Shown here one piece after another: positions 53,868 through 63,011 of a stretch of DNA of 64,000 nucleotides (positions are counted from its first letter, which is position 1; each line of letters starts with the position of its first letter). The stretch lies in assembly GCA_947474435.1 (NCBI GenBank), contig CANJII010000011.1, forward strand, positions 28,482-92,481. The letters are read 5' to 3'. Origin of the DNA: Chitinophagaceae bacterium (GTDB taxonomy: Bacteria > Bacteroidota > Bacteroidia > Chitinophagales > UBA10324). Under the pieces are notes generated by a model. That model was not told the origin of the DNA. It did not search any database and saw nothing but the letters and a program-made list of their open reading frames with translations. The position numbers and the translations under genes are program-made.

Positions 53868-54557
53868 ATGCAAAGCATGGTTTACTATATCCCGATTTTC
53901 ACTTCAATCATATCAGCTTTATTCTGCATTGAATTAATTTTTCATTGGAAAAAAAACAGAACCAGGTATTTCGGATGGTGGATAATCGGAGTTTTCTTTT
54001 ATGGTGCAGGAACAGTTCCTGAATCCATCACTGCAATAATCGGTTGGAACGAAGTAGTATTTAAAGCATGGTATATTCTCGGAGCTATGTTGGGAGGAGT
54101 TCCGTTAGCACAAGGTACCATTTACCTGATCATGAAAAGAAACCCTGCGGATTTTTTAACTGCGCTTTTAGTCCCTGTAATTTTAGTTGGCGCCATTGCC
54201 TGTGCGCTCAGCCCAATTGATTATTCTAAAGTTGAAACTTATCGGCTATCAGGAAATGTAATTTTATGGCAGGAGGTGCGGTTATTTCCAATTGTAATTA
54301 ACACTTATGCTTTGTTGTTTTTTGTCGGGGGGACTATGTATGCGGCCTATGGTTTCTGGAAAAAGAAAGTTTCGCTCAATAAATGTTATGGCAATGTTTT
54401 AATTGCTGTGGGTGGATTGCTTCCGGGAATTGGCGGTGCATTTATGCGTTATGGTCATGTAGAGATTCTTTATATTTCTGAATTGTTGGGTATCATTTTT
54501 ATTTATGCAGGATATACAGTTTTCAGAAAAGACAAATCTGTTTTGTTGTCTTACTGA
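53868..54557 (+). CDS. seven-helix-type membrane protein, unknown function
   Basis: A 229-residue protein with about seven hydrophobic segments ('IPIFTSIISALFCIELIF', 'WWIIGVFFYGAG', 'AWYILGAMLGGVPLAQGTIYL', split at the loop after LGG, 'LLVPVILVGAIACAL', 'INTYALLFFVGGTMYAAYGF', 'GNVLIAVGGLLPGIGG', 'ISELLGIIFIYAGYTVF') and short loops. The pattern resembles seven-helix sensor-type modules, but no kinase or other output domain is attached. I do not recognise a family. It is a single gene between a TonB receptor and a secreted cupredoxin-containing protein. Confidence 0.65.
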   Translation: MQSMVYYIPIFTSIISALFCIELIFHWKKNRTRYFGWWIIGVFFYGAGTVPESITAIIGWNEVVFKAWYILGAMLGGVPLAQGTIYLIMKRNPADFLTALLVPVILVGAIACALSPIDYSKVETYRLSGNVILWQEVRLFPIVINTYALLFFVGGTMYAAYGFWKKKVSLNKCYGNVLIAVGGLLPGIGGAFMRYGHVEILYISELLGIIFIYAGYTVFRKDKSVLLSY

Positions 54558-54692
54558 TTCTTGAATTTTAAACATTGAAAATTAATTATTGAGGAATCAT
54601 TTTTTAATGAAAGCGTAATACAACAACTATATAAAAGCATCTGAGTGAGCGGTAATAAAATGTAAATTGCACCACTCAAAAAAAATCATTCA

Positions 54693-57600
54693 ATGAAAAA
54701 ACATTTTCTGCTTCTCGCACTTCTTTCTGCTTTCTGTTTCAATGGATTTGCCACAATGCAAACTGTTACAGTTAACAGCAACTTCTTTTCGCCAACTACT
54801 TTTAACATTCTGCTCGGCGATTCAGTAAAATGGATTTGGGTTTCAGGTCAACATACAACTACTTCAACCACCATTCCGGTTGGAGCTACAGCATGGAATC
54901 ATAACATGAATTCAGCATCAACCACTTTTATTTATGTTCCGAATAAAGTTGGAACTTATAATTACATGTGCAATTTTCATACAAACATGATTGCATCATT
55001 TGTGGTAGGCTGCCCTACTCCGGTTGTTTCAATCACCAATCCTGTTCCTATTGTTGCTTGTTCAGGCACCACTATTTTACTTAATTCATCTGCAAGTGGC
55101 GGTGCACCGTTTACTTATCAATGGCAACTCAGTACCAACGGTGGTGCAAACTGGAGTAATGCAGGTGGCGCTACCAATTCAAATTATGCAGTTGTTGCCA
55201 CAACGAGTTTGCTTTTTTATCGTGTGGTGGTTACCAATAGTTGTCAGAATACAGGGGCATCACAAGCTATTTCTATTTCTGTACAAACCATTGCAATTGG
55301 TGTAACTCCTTTTCAGAGTTCAGTTTGTGCAGGCAGTTGTGTAACACTTGTTGCAGCAAATTCAAACGGTGGAACTATTGCAGGTGCATATACCTGGTCG
55401 CCTTCAAATTCACTTAACTCTTCTACAGGTGCCACGGTTGTTGCCTGTCCAACAATTTCAACTACTTATACTGTAACATTTGTTTCTTCAATTGGATGTT
55501 CGGGAACTGCGAATGCTTTTGTTGGAGTAAATGCTAATCCTGTAGTCGCCGGAGTTGCAACCGATTATTCTGTTTGCGCTGGTACAACAACACAATTGCT
55601 TGCAACAGGTACAGGCGCGTTAACTTATTCATGGAGCCCTGCTACCGGATTAAGCAATCCGAATATTTCTAATCCTTTGGCTGTACCTACTGTTACAACA
55701 GTATATACAGTAACCGTTACAAACTCAAGTGGCTGCACAGGTTTTGATACAGTTAAAATTACAGTTGGTCCAGGATTTCAGTTATCGCAAACACATGTGA
55801 ACACAACATGTGGACTGTCAAACGGCAGTATTGATTTAACTGTGAGCGGAGGAACATCTCCTTATATATATTCATGGAGCAATGGTGCAACCACACAAGA
55901 CTTAACAAATATACCGGCAGGTGGTTATGCTGTTACTGTTTCAAGTGGTACAGGCTGTACAAATGTTTTGACAATGAGTGTTTCAAATAGTAGTGGCCCA
56001 ACATTAACAGTCAATCCAATTAATTCAAGTTGCGGTGCACCAAACGGTGGTATTGATTTAGCAGTAACAGGCGGGACGGCACCGTATTCATATCAATGGA
56101 GTAATGGAGCAAATACCCAGGATTTAACTGGGCTTTTTGCCGGAACTTACATAGTTACAGTTACTGATGCGAACGGATGCACTTCAGCAATTTATGCAAT
56201 CATCTCAAATGCCGGGAATATTTCATTAGCAGAAACACATGTGAATGCATCGTGCAATAATGCAAGTGGTAGTATCAATCTTACTGTAACAAATGGTTTC
56301 GGACCTTTTACTTATCATTGGAATAACAATGCAACTACTGAAGATTTAACCGGACTTACACCAGGAACTTATACTGTAACTGTAACTACAACCACAGGTT
56401 GCTCAGGCACTTTGAATATAACGATAACCAATCAGGTTCCACCAACTCTTACACAAACACATGTAAATGCATCATGCGGAAATGCTAATGGCAGCATAAA
56501 CTTAACCACAACACCAACCGGAAATTATTTTTATTTCTGGAGTAATGGTGCATCAACTGAAGACATTGGAAATTTATTGGCAGGCACTTATACCGTAACA
56601 GTTTATTCGTCAGGTGTAGGTTGTGTTTCTACTTTAAGTGTTATTATTTTAAATGCAAATAGCGGAACACTCACTCAAACACATGTGAATGCTTCGTGTG
56701 GCAATGCAAATGGAAGCATCAATCTATCTGTATCGCCCGCAGGAAATTATAATTATTTGTGGAGCAATGGAGCTACTACTCAGGATATAAATAATCTTTC
56801 ATCCGGTACTTACACAGTAACTGTAAGTAACAGCACCGGTTGCTCAAATTCACTTTCAGTAATTGTAACAGGTACCAATGCACCTGTAATTATTGCCTCC
56901 GCTGCCAATGCCGGTTGCGGATTAAGCAATGGATACATTGTTACAACGGTTTCGGGTGGGGTTGCGCCTTATTCTTATGTATGGAATACCGGTGCCACAA
57001 CATCGTTGTTGCAGCAGGTACCTGCCGGTGTTTATTCAGTTACCGTTTATGATCAGAACCAATGTTCCGGAACTACTACCATTACAGTAGGTTCAAATCC
57101 CCCGACAACCCCTGTTGTTTCTATTCAAAGCGGAACAGCATCTTTCTGTGCAGGCGGAAATGCCGTGCTGGCAGTATCTCCTTTAGGCAGCTCTTTTCAG
57201 TGGACAAAAAATAATGTGAATATCAATGGAGCAACCAACAGTACTTATACTGCTTCAGTTTCAGGAACATTCAGATGTGTTGTTACATATAGTGGTTGTG
57301 GCGCGGCCACAAGTAATGGCTTAGTAATTACAAAACTTGCAACACCTACCGCTGTAATCACTTCTAACGGTCCAACAACTTTTTGTGCCGGACAAAGTGT
57401 GGTGTTAAGTGTAAATGCCCAGGCAGGAGTTTCTTATCAATGGAGAAAAGGTGCTGTTAATATTTCAGGAGCAACCAACTCCACTTACACAGCTACGGCC
57501 CAGGGTAATTACCGTTGTATGGCTACTGCTATTTCAACCGGATGCACTAAACTTTCAAATGTTATTGGAGTAATTGTTAATTGTAAACTTGAAGTAACAG

Positions 57601-57836
57601 CAACTTCAAACACATTTAAATATTATCCAAATCCATTCACCACTCAATTAACTGTTCAGTTAACTGCTGTTTCAACTATTTCGGTTTACAATGTACTCGG
57701 GCAAAAACTGATTGAAATAAAGGATGTTGATGGCGAAATAAAAATCGGCAGTGAATTAAAAGAGGGAATGTATTTTCTTGAATTGCGTGTGAATGATGTA
57801 ATCATTTCATCACAACGGATTGTGAAAGTTGAATAA
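54693..57836 (+). CDS. secreted cupredoxin-SprB-repeat protein with T9SS sorting domain
   Basis: A 1047-residue protein: signal peptide (1-20), then a plastocyanin-like domain (~22-105) with a type-1 copper ligand set at His54, Cys93, His96 and Met99 ('GQHTTTS', 'YMCNFHTNM'). Ig-like domains follow. From about 365 to 805 there are six SprB repeats of ~72 residues ('LTQTHVNASCGNANGSINL', 'YxWSNGATTQDLxxLxxGTY', 'VTVxxxxGC'). Two more Ig-like units follow, then a sorting domain starting 'FKYYPNPFTTQL' and ending 'SSQRIVKVE'. SprB-type proteins are mobile surface adhesins of gliding Bacteroidota. The copper domain suggests an extra redox or metal-binding role, which is inferred. Confidence 0.85.
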   Translation: MKKHFLLLALLSAFCFNGFATMQTVTVNSNFFSPTTFNILLGDSVKWIWVSGQHTTTSTTIPVGATAWNHNMNSASTTFIYVPNKVGTYNYMCNFHTNMIASFVVGCPTPVVSITNPVPIVACSGTTILLNSSASGGAPFTYQWQLSTNGGANWSNAGGATNSNYAVVATTSLLFYRVVVTNSCQNTGASQAISISVQTIAIGVTPFQSSVCAGSCVTLVAANSNGGTIAGAYTWSPSNSLNSSTGATVVACPTISTTYTVTFVSSIGCSGTANAFVGVNANPVVAGVATDYSVCAGTTTQLLATGTGALTYSWSPATGLSNPNISNPLAVPTVTTVYTVTVTNSSGCTGFDTVKITVGPGFQLSQTHVNTTCGLSNGSIDLTVSGGTSPYIYSWSNGATTQDLTNIPAGGYAVTVSSGTGCTNVLTMSVSNSSGPTLTVNPINSSCGAPNGGIDLAVTGGTAPYSYQWSNGANTQDLTGLFAGTYIVTVTDANGCTSAIYAIISNAGNISLAETHVNASCNNASGSINLTVTNGFGPFTYHWNNNATTEDLTGLTPGTYTVTVTTTTGCSGTLNITITNQVPPTLTQTHVNASCGNANGSINLTTTPTGNYFYFWSNGASTEDIGNLLAGTYTVTVYSSGVGCVSTLSVIILNANSGTLTQTHVNASCGNANGSINLSVSPAGNYNYLWSNGATTQDINNLSSGTYTVTVSNSTGCSNSLSVIVTGTNAPVIIASAANAGCGLSNGYIVTTVSGGVAPYSYVWNTGATTSLLQQVPAGVYSVTVYDQNQCSGTTTITVGSNPPTTPVVSIQSGTASFCAGGNAVLAVSPLGSSFQWTKNNVNINGATNSTYTASVSGTFRCVVTYSGCGAATSNGLVITKLATPTAVITSNGPTTFCAGQSVVLSVNAQAGVSYQWRKGAVNISGATNSTYTATAQGNYRCMATAISTGCTKLSNVIGVIVNCKLEVTATSNTFKYYPNPFTTQLTVQLTAVSTISVYNVLGQKLIEIKDVDGEIKIGSELKEGMYFLELRVNDVIISSQRIVKVE

Positions 57837-57852
57837 TTTTTTGCTTACTATG

Positions 57853-57889
57853 AAAAAAGAGGAGATTTTTTCTCCTCTTTTTTTTTGAT
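57853..57889. terminator. bidirectional intrinsic terminator
   Basis: A perfect 13-base inverted repeat, AAAAAAGAGGAGA (57853-57865) against TCTCCTCTTTTTT (57871-57883), with a 5-base T loop and a long T-run. It lies between convergent genes and has an A-run on the other side, so it should work in both directions. Confidence 0.88.
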
Positions 57890-57890
57890 T

Positions 57891-58340
57891 TTATTTTATC
57901 TCCAACCCATCAGCTTTAAAACCAATTTTTATCAGAGGAGAATCTATCAGCATAATTTCTTCGTTTGGTCTTCCTTTATCACGCTGCTGTTGTTTTAATT
58001 CTGCAATGGTTGTAGTATCAAGGTAAGAATAACCATGAACAAAAACTGTTTTTCCTTCAATGTCGCGCGGCACTGAAAATTTTTTATCCCAATCAACAAA
58101 AACCTGTTCACCATTGCCCGCATCTAATTTTAACCAGCAACCTTCGCCCTTACACACTGCGCTTATGGTTCCTTTCACTGTAACATCTTTACTCGGTGTT
58201 TGTGTAATTAAATTTGAAACAGGAATGGCTGCAGTGGAATCTATTGTCACACCATATTGATATTGCTTTTTGAATTCGCATGAATAAAAAAATACTGAAA
58301 TAAATATTGTTAGAATGAGTAGTTGAATTTTGTTTTTCAT
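57891..58340 (-). CDS. DUF4920 lipoprotein
   Basis: A 149-residue lipoprotein with a lipobox in 'ISVFFYSCEFKKQ'. The DUF4920 domain features 'VTVKGTISAVCKGEGCWLKL', an OB-like beta fold with a CxxxGCW motif, then 'VFVDWDKKFSVPRDIEGKTV', 'FVHGYSYLDTTTIAELKQQQ' and a C-terminal 'LIDSPLIKIGFKADGLEIK'. Such proteins occur in many Bacteroidota and are of unknown function, possibly periplasmic metal or redox binding because of the conserved cysteines. It is monocistronic, convergent with the cupredoxin gene. Confidence 0.85.
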   Translation of the reverse strand: MKNKIQLLILTIFISVFFYSCEFKKQYQYGVTIDSTAAIPVSNLITQTPSKDVTVKGTISAVCKGEGCWLKLDAGNGEQVFVDWDKKFSVPRDIEGKTVFVHGYSYLDTTTIAELKQQQRDKGRPNEEIMLIDSPLIKIGFKADGLEIK

Positions 58341-58367
58341 TTTGATGAATGAATTGATTGAAAAAAA

Positions 58368-58979
58368 TTATTGTCCGAAAACTGCAAGTGCTTTTGTGAA
58401 ATCAATTTTAGCGGCCTCAGCAGCAAATGTATCTGCTGAAGTAAAACCATTTGATGAAAAAATAATGAACACATTGCCTTTTGCTGTTTGAATATCGCCT
58501 TCATTGGCTTCAATATCCCAAACCAACAACGCTTTGAAGTTTCCGAGCATCACAATTTTTTGTAAAGTACCATCTTCAGTTGATGTAGTGGTTTGATTTA
58601 TTGCACCTTTAATATTATTTGCAGTGGTGAAATTCTGCGAAATATTTAAAAGTATTGATTGATCGCCCTGCACATTTGAGTATTCTCTCGTAACATTTAC
58701 AGCGGAACAAGATGGATCAGAACCAGGCTGGCCATTGCTGTCGGATTCACCATCAGCAGCTAAATCGCCTGCTGTTTTTGGTAAAGCAGCTATTACCTTC
58801 AATCCTATTTCAGTATTGACATCATTCACTGCTTTATTCAGTGAAGCCTGTGCTTCCAGTAATTTTTTCTGGTTGTATTGTTCAGTTGCATTTTTTAATG
58901 TTGTCTGAATTGCATCTTGAGCCAGTGTAGAAATTGAGATTGAAATTGAGGCAATCAAACAGAGTGAAACTTTTTTCAT
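58368..58979 (-). CDS. exported protein, unknown function
   Basis: A 203-residue protein from ATG 58979; an in-frame start 18 bases upstream adds six residues and is less likely. Signal peptide ending TLAQ. A helical region follows ('DAIQTTLKNATEQYNQKKLL' and beyond), then an Asp/Ser-rich linker ('LAADGESDSNGQPGSDPS') and a beta-rich C-terminal part ('KIVMLGNFKALLVWDIEANE', 'KGNVFIIFSSNGFTSADTFA'). I do not recognise a family. It lies 27 bases upstream of the DUF4920 gene and is probably in one transcript with it. Confidence 0.7.
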   Translation of the reverse strand: MKKVSLCLIASISISISTLAQDAIQTTLKNATEQYNQKKLLEAQASLNKAVNDVNTEIGLKVIAALPKTAGDLAADGESDSNGQPGSDPSCSAVNVTREYSNVQGDQSILLNISQNFTTANNIKGAINQTTTSTEDGTLQKIVMLGNFKALLVWDIEANEGDIQTAKGNVFIIFSSNGFTSADTFAAEAAKIDFTKALAVFGQ

Positions 58980-59105
58980 GCAAATATTTTTTTTCAAATG
59001 AATGCAAATACAGGCACGAAAAAAAATTCTTTATTCGACACACATATGTTAGGTTAACTTAAATCTCTATTTCTATTTTAGCGCCCCGATAAAAAACAGT
59101 TTAGC

Positions 59106-59816
59106 ATGGGAAGAATATTTCAAACCAGAAAGGCAACCATTTTCGCCCGTAACGACAGGGTATCAAAAGCATTTACTAAAATAGGAAAAGAAATAGCCAT
59201 CGCAGTTAAAGCGGGTGGTGGAAATCCTGATACTAACTCTCGTCTTCGAACTGCCATGCAGAACGGCAAGGGTGTAGGCATGCCGAAAGATAAAGTGGAG
59301 GCAGCCATAAAGCGCGCACTCAATAAGGATGAAAAAAATCTTGAGGAGCAGGTGTATGAAGGTTATGCTCCGAATGGCGTTGCGCTGATGATTGAATGTG
59401 CAACTGATAATCCGACCCGCACCATTTCAAACCTGCGTGTGATAATGAGCAAAGGCGGCGGCACAATTGGCTCGCAAGGTTCGGTTGCTTTTACATTCGA
59501 CCGCATGGGAGTTTTTAAAGTTGACAAAACAAAAGTGAATCTCGACGAAATAGAATTAGACCTGATTGATTTTGGTGCTGAAGAAATTGATTCGGATGAT
59601 GAAGATATAATCATCTACACTCCCTATACCGATTTTGGTAAAATGCAAAAAGGTTTGGAGTCGAAAAATATTGAAGCAAAGAGTTCCGAGTTGCAACAGA
59701 TTCCCAATAATTATAAAGAAGGATTAACTGAAGAACAAGCAAACCAAGTGTTACAGTTAGTTGCAAAGCTGGAAGATGACGAAGATGTGCAGCAAGTGTT
59801 TCATAATCTGAAATAA
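59106..59816 (+). CDS. YebC/PmpR family protein
   Basis: A 236-residue member of the YebC/PmpR family, with an N-terminal 'MGRIFQTRKATIFARNDRVS', 'FTKIGKEIAIAVKAGGGNPD' and 'MPKDKVEAAIKRAL', then 'YEGYAPNGVALMIECATDNP' and a C-terminal 'QIPNNYKEGLTEEQANQVLQ'. Most Bacteroidota members are annotated as transcriptional regulators; recent work on YebC proteins also links them to translation at proline-rich stretches. The gene stands alone, and its stop is four bases from the convergent anti-sigma gene. Confidence 0.92.
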   Translation: MGRIFQTRKATIFARNDRVSKAFTKIGKEIAIAVKAGGGNPDTNSRLRTAMQNGKGVGMPKDKVEAAIKRALNKDEKNLEEQVYEGYAPNGVALMIECATDNPTRTISNLRVIMSKGGGTIGSQGSVAFTFDRMGVFKVDKTKVNLDEIELDLIDFGAEEIDSDDEDIIIYTPYTDFGKMQKGLESKNIEAKSSELQQIPNNYKEGLTEEQANQVLQLVAKLEDDEDVQQVFHNLK

Positions 59817-59820
59817 GTTA

Positions 59821-60981
59821 TTACAATTCCTTCAGCTTAGCAATTGCTTGTTGCTTATAATCAGATTCTATTTTAGATAAATCGGTTAATACAGTTTTTG
59901 CTTTATCTTTTTTGTTCAGGTCAATTAACAACTTTGCTTTCTCCCACATGGCTTGTGGTTTAAAATTGTTGTTGAGTTTTATCAACTCATCCAATTTGTC
60001 AATGGCTTTCTCCTTCTCTCCTGCAGCACGGTACTGCATTGCCTGATTAAATAAATCGGAAGGCAAATCAACTATAACAGAATCGGTCAATCCGTTTTTC
60101 TCTTCCTGCTTCGGACTTTCAGCACTTGCATTTTTGTCCTTTCCTGCTTTATATTTTTTACCGGATGTGATTTGCACCTCATCCAGATTCAATGATTGTG
60201 ATAATTGTGGTGGTGCAGCAGAATAAGAATTATTTGGTGAAGTTAGCTGCTCAGTGGTTCCTGTTACTGTAACAGTTGGAGATTCAGTAATTGATTTAGA
60301 TGAAATATCTTTTTCATTATTCTGGTCGAACTTATCTCCATCCATTGCAGTAATGCTTTCATCATCTGTCACTTTATTTTCAACCGGAGAAGGAGCATCA
60401 TCAAAAGAATTATAATTTGATACTGATTGATTTTCTTCTCTCTGCACATTTTTAAAAACATATCCTCCGACTGGTTGCTGGTCGGGCGCTTTTACATCTT
60501 CAATTGGTTTTCCATTTCCAACCGGCGGAGTGAACTTGATGGTCTGTTCATCGTAGATGGAATCATTTTTCAAATGAATACTATCCACTGATTTCTCCAA
60601 CTCCAATTTTTTTTCTGAAATATTTTCTGCAACCTGTGTTTGTTTTTTATTCAGCAATTCATTCAGGAAAAATGCACCGATTATTACAACAATTAAAACA
60701 GCGGCAACTGCCATTGCGCGCTTCATCAAAATAATTAAAACCGGAGTTTCTTTTAATCTTCTGCTGATTCGGTTATCGATTTTAATCAGCGATTCATTTG
60801 TATCTGTTTCAGTTAGCAACCTTAAACCATCAACGGCATCAGTACACAATTCGCAATCCGCCAGGTGCAGTTCAACGCGGCGCAAACGATTGCCTGCAAG
60901 CCGGTCGGCTATGTAATCCTGCATTTCATTGCTGGTTAGGCAGGTTTGTTCCTGCATTATATTTTTTAACTCGTCACTCAT
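59821..60981 (-). CDS. anti-sigma factor with zinc-finger and TPR domains
   Basis: A 386-residue protein. Residues 1-60 carry a zinc-binding anti-sigma domain of the zf-HC2 type (His39, Cys43, Cys46 in 'LHLADCELCTD'). One membrane segment (~83-108, 'KRAMAVAAVLIVVIIGAFFL') is followed by a low-complexity periplasmic region rich in Ser/Thr/Glu and a C-terminal TPR-like helical domain ('LFNQAMQYRAAGEKEKAIDK', 'ALLIDLNKKDKAKTVLTDLS'-like units). It overlaps the sigma-factor gene by eight bases. It probably holds the sigma factor at the membrane and releases it on an envelope signal. Confidence 0.82.
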   Translation of the reverse strand: MSDELKNIMQEQTCLTSNEMQDYIADRLAGNRLRRVELHLADCELCTDAVDGLRLLTETDTNESLIKIDNRISRRLKETPVLIILMKRAMAVAAVLIVVIIGAFFLNELLNKKQTQVAENISEKKLELEKSVDSIHLKNDSIYDEQTIKFTPPVGNGKPIEDVKAPDQQPVGGYVFKNVQREENQSVSNYNSFDDAPSPVENKVTDDESITAMDGDKFDQNNEKDISSKSITESPTVTVTGTTEQLTSPNNSYSAAPPQLSQSLNLDEVQITSGKKYKAGKDKNASAESPKQEEKNGLTDSVIVDLPSDLFNQAMQYRAAGEKEKAIDKLDELIKLNNNFKPQAMWEKAKLLIDLNKKDKAKTVLTDLSKIESDYKQQAIAKLKEL

Positions 60982-61555
60982 TGTTTTGGCTCAACATAAT
61001 TTTCAAATTCCGCTTTCCGTTTTGAATAAAACTTTTTACCTCCAACATCGAATATCCCGTTTGATCAACTATTTCCTGATACGATCTTTCCTGCAGGTAA
61101 AATAATTCCACACAAATTTTTTGTCCTTCTTTTAACTGCAACAATGCACCATTCATTTCATCCAATTTTGCGTTTTTCCAGTTTTCATTATCAAGAGGCA
61201 AGAACTCTTCGTTTTCCATAATCACCGGAAAATCTTTATTCATTTCCTTTTGATTTTTGAATTGCGATTGCTGTTTGCGTAAAATATAAAGGCAATGATT
61301 TTTAGTGACTGTGTGAATCCAGAATTTGAATTCATTCACTTCGTACTGTATAAGAGTGGTCAGCAGTTTTTCAAATACCTGCATACTTGCATCTTCCGCT
61401 TCATCCTTACTTTTTAAATACTTCATGCACACACCAAATACCAGGTGCGCATAGCGCTGATACAAAACCGCCACCACATTTTTATCCTGTGTATTTCGGT
61501 ATTGTTCCAACAATTGCTTGTCGTCTAACTGTTGTATTGAGTGAATTTTTTCCAA
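60974..61555 (-). CDS. ECF-type RNA polymerase sigma factor
   Basis: A 193-residue ECF sigma factor. Region 2 is 'AHLVFGVCMKYLKSKDEAED' with 'FKFWIHTVTKNHCLYILRK'; region 4 is 'GQKICVELFYLQERSYQEIV' with 'GYSMLEVKSFIQNGKRNLK', which gives a helix-turn-helix for the -35 element. Regions 1 and 3 are absent, as expected. It is followed by its anti-sigma gene with an 8-base overlap, indicating coupled translation. Target genes are unknown; an envelope stress response is the usual role for such pairs. Confidence 0.9.
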   Translation of the reverse strand: MEKIHSIQQLDDKQLLEQYRNTQDKNVVAVLYQRYAHLVFGVCMKYLKSKDEAEDASMQVFEKLLTTLIQYEVNEFKFWIHTVTKNHCLYILRKQQSQFKNQKEMNKDFPVIMENEEFLPLDNENWKNAKLDEMNGALLQLKEGQKICVELFYLQERSYQEIVDQTGYSMLEVKSFIQNGKRNLKIMLSQNNE

Positions 61556-61679
61556 TCAGGTTTGAAAAATAGTTGTTGAAAGGAAACCTTCCTAATTGTC
61601 TTTAAATTAAGCCGAGATTATTATTCTAGATATTTACTCAACAATCAGATTTATTAAAACTCGATTTTATTAATAATTA

Positions 61680-62057
61680 TTACTTCAGCACTTTCTTCTT
61701 TAGAAAGTGACTGTATATAAAAAGAGCTCCAACAATAATGAATGGTAGATTAATCATTGCAATAATTCCAAGTGTTTGAGCAATTGAAAAATGATTCCGG
61801 TTATAGTTGATTGAAAAAATAAATGGCATAAATCCGGCTCCGATAAGTATGAAAATAATTCCTCCAATCATTTCCCATTTCCATGCAATGAATAATATCA
61901 ATATAAGAATGTAAGTCGGAATAAGATGCATCAGGAAATCAGTAATCTGCTTTGTGATTGGCAATCTGGAATCGAATGCATCCAATGCAAACATGCTGAT
62001 GAACAATATTGCAACTATGCAAAATATTCTTGGTAGCCAATGAAATATCTTTTGCAT
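61680..62057 (-). CDS. small membrane protein, DUF7670-like
   Basis: A 125-residue protein with four hydrophobic segments ('IFCIVAILFISMFALDAF', 'HLIPTYILILILFIAWKWE', 'GGIIFILIGAGFMPFIF', 'LGIIAMINLPFIIVGALFIY') and a basic C-terminus (LKKKVLK). The pattern 'PTYILILILFIAWKWEMIGG' resembles the DUF7670 family. Function is unknown. It is a single gene lying 124 bases upstream, on the same strand, of the start of the sigma-factor gene; it is not clear that they share a transcript. Confidence 0.6.
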   Translation of the reverse strand: MQKIFHWLPRIFCIVAILFISMFALDAFDSRLPITKQITDFLMHLIPTYILILILFIAWKWEMIGGIIFILIGAGFMPFIFSINYNRNHFSIAQTLGIIAMINLPFIIVGALFIYSHFLKKKVLK

Positions 62058-62179
62058 TGAAAATGATTTCAGTAAATCTAACTGTCAAGTCATTTTTCAA
62101 AAATGATTATTGTCAGATTCAGGAATACAAATGAATAGTCGAACTTAGAAACTAGAAATGATTACAGGATATGAAAAAC

Positions 62180-62869
62180 CTATTGAACAAAAACCTTAAA
62201 GTTCTGCGCTTCGGTTGCGCTTACTAAACTCAGGATATAAATTCCTGAAGGAAAAATATTTTCAGCTAAAGAAATATTTACATCAGCATATTCAGCAGCA
62301 TCAAATGAATAAGAGTAAACCAATTGACCATTCAGTGAAAACATTCTTAGAGTTTGATTTCCTTTTTGTGTTGTGATGTTCAATGATGAGTTTGAACTCA
62401 GTTTGACATTTATATTTCTGTCTCGAGAATCTTTAATCCAATCAATATGAAAACTCAGTGGATTATTAGGCGCATTAGCAACATAAATAGCAACATCGTT
62501 TGCTTGGCTATTTGTATAATACAATGCATCATAACCTGCTCCCCAACAATATGCTCCATTCGTAATTGAATCTTTGTGAATAAGAAATAATCCATCGGTG
62601 TTATGGACAAATCCACCCATTTCAGAATATAAAAAAGACCTTGAACCAAATTGATAATAGAAAGTTAAACTATCAGGTTCAAATGCATAGAAAGATGAAT
62701 CATAATATTCAGTTGCAGGATACGGAACATCAATTGAATAAAGAATATGATGATTAATTGAGTCGTTTACTGAAAATGAAATCCTGATGTCGTACTCCCA
62801 AACGCATTGTCTATCTTGTGAAAACGAGAAAAGTGGCAACAAGAGAAAGAGTAAAATCTTTTTCATCAA
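62180..62869 (-). CDS. small secreted protein with T9SS sorting domain
   Basis: A 229-residue protein with a signal peptide ending FSFS, cleaved before QDRQC. A short beta-rich domain follows ('VWEYDIRISFSVNDSINHHI', 'PATEYYDSSFYAFEPDSLTF', 'WGAGYDALYYTNSQANDVAI'). The last ~60 residues resemble a sorting domain without a YPNP motif: 'TTQKGNQTLRMFSLNGQLVY', then 'NIFPSGIYILSLVSATEAQN'. Its location is probably the cell surface. I do not recognise the N-terminal domain. The upstream 5' end lies close to a CTTTCCAAA-type word repeat (62915-62960). Confidence 0.7.
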   Translation of the reverse strand: MMKKILLFLLLPLFSFSQDRQCVWEYDIRISFSVNDSINHHILYSIDVPYPATEYYDSSFYAFEPDSLTFYYQFGSRSFLYSEMGGFVHNTDGLFLIHKDSITNGAYCWGAGYDALYYTNSQANDVAIYVANAPNNPLSFHIDWIKDSRDRNINVKLSSNSSLNITTQKGNQTLRMFSLNGQLVYSYSFDAAEYADVNISLAENIFPSGIYILSLVSATEAQNFKVFVQ

Positions 62870-62914
62870 AAACGAATCTAACGCTTCTCTCTTAAGATTA
62901 GTATTCCTTCAAAC

Positions 62915-62960
62915 ATGAAACTTTCCAAACCTTCTCAACTTTCAAAACTTTCCAAACTAT
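62915..62960. repeat. CTTTCCAAA-type word repeat
   Basis: About 46 bases read as imperfect copies of AACTTTCCAAA / CTTCTCAA / CTTTCAAAA / CTTTCCAAA in a row. It lies in the gap between divergent genes at 62869 and 63012. Confidence 0.6.
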
Positions 62961-63011
62961 GTTTTATGGAATCCCCCTTTCTTCTGCATCTCCTATCCAA
63001 ATTCATTATTT

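Noticed and set aside
51500..54557. A Sus-like polysaccharide-utilisation locus around the TonB receptor
   Set aside because: No SusD-like lipoprotein or glycoside hydrolase is adjacent.
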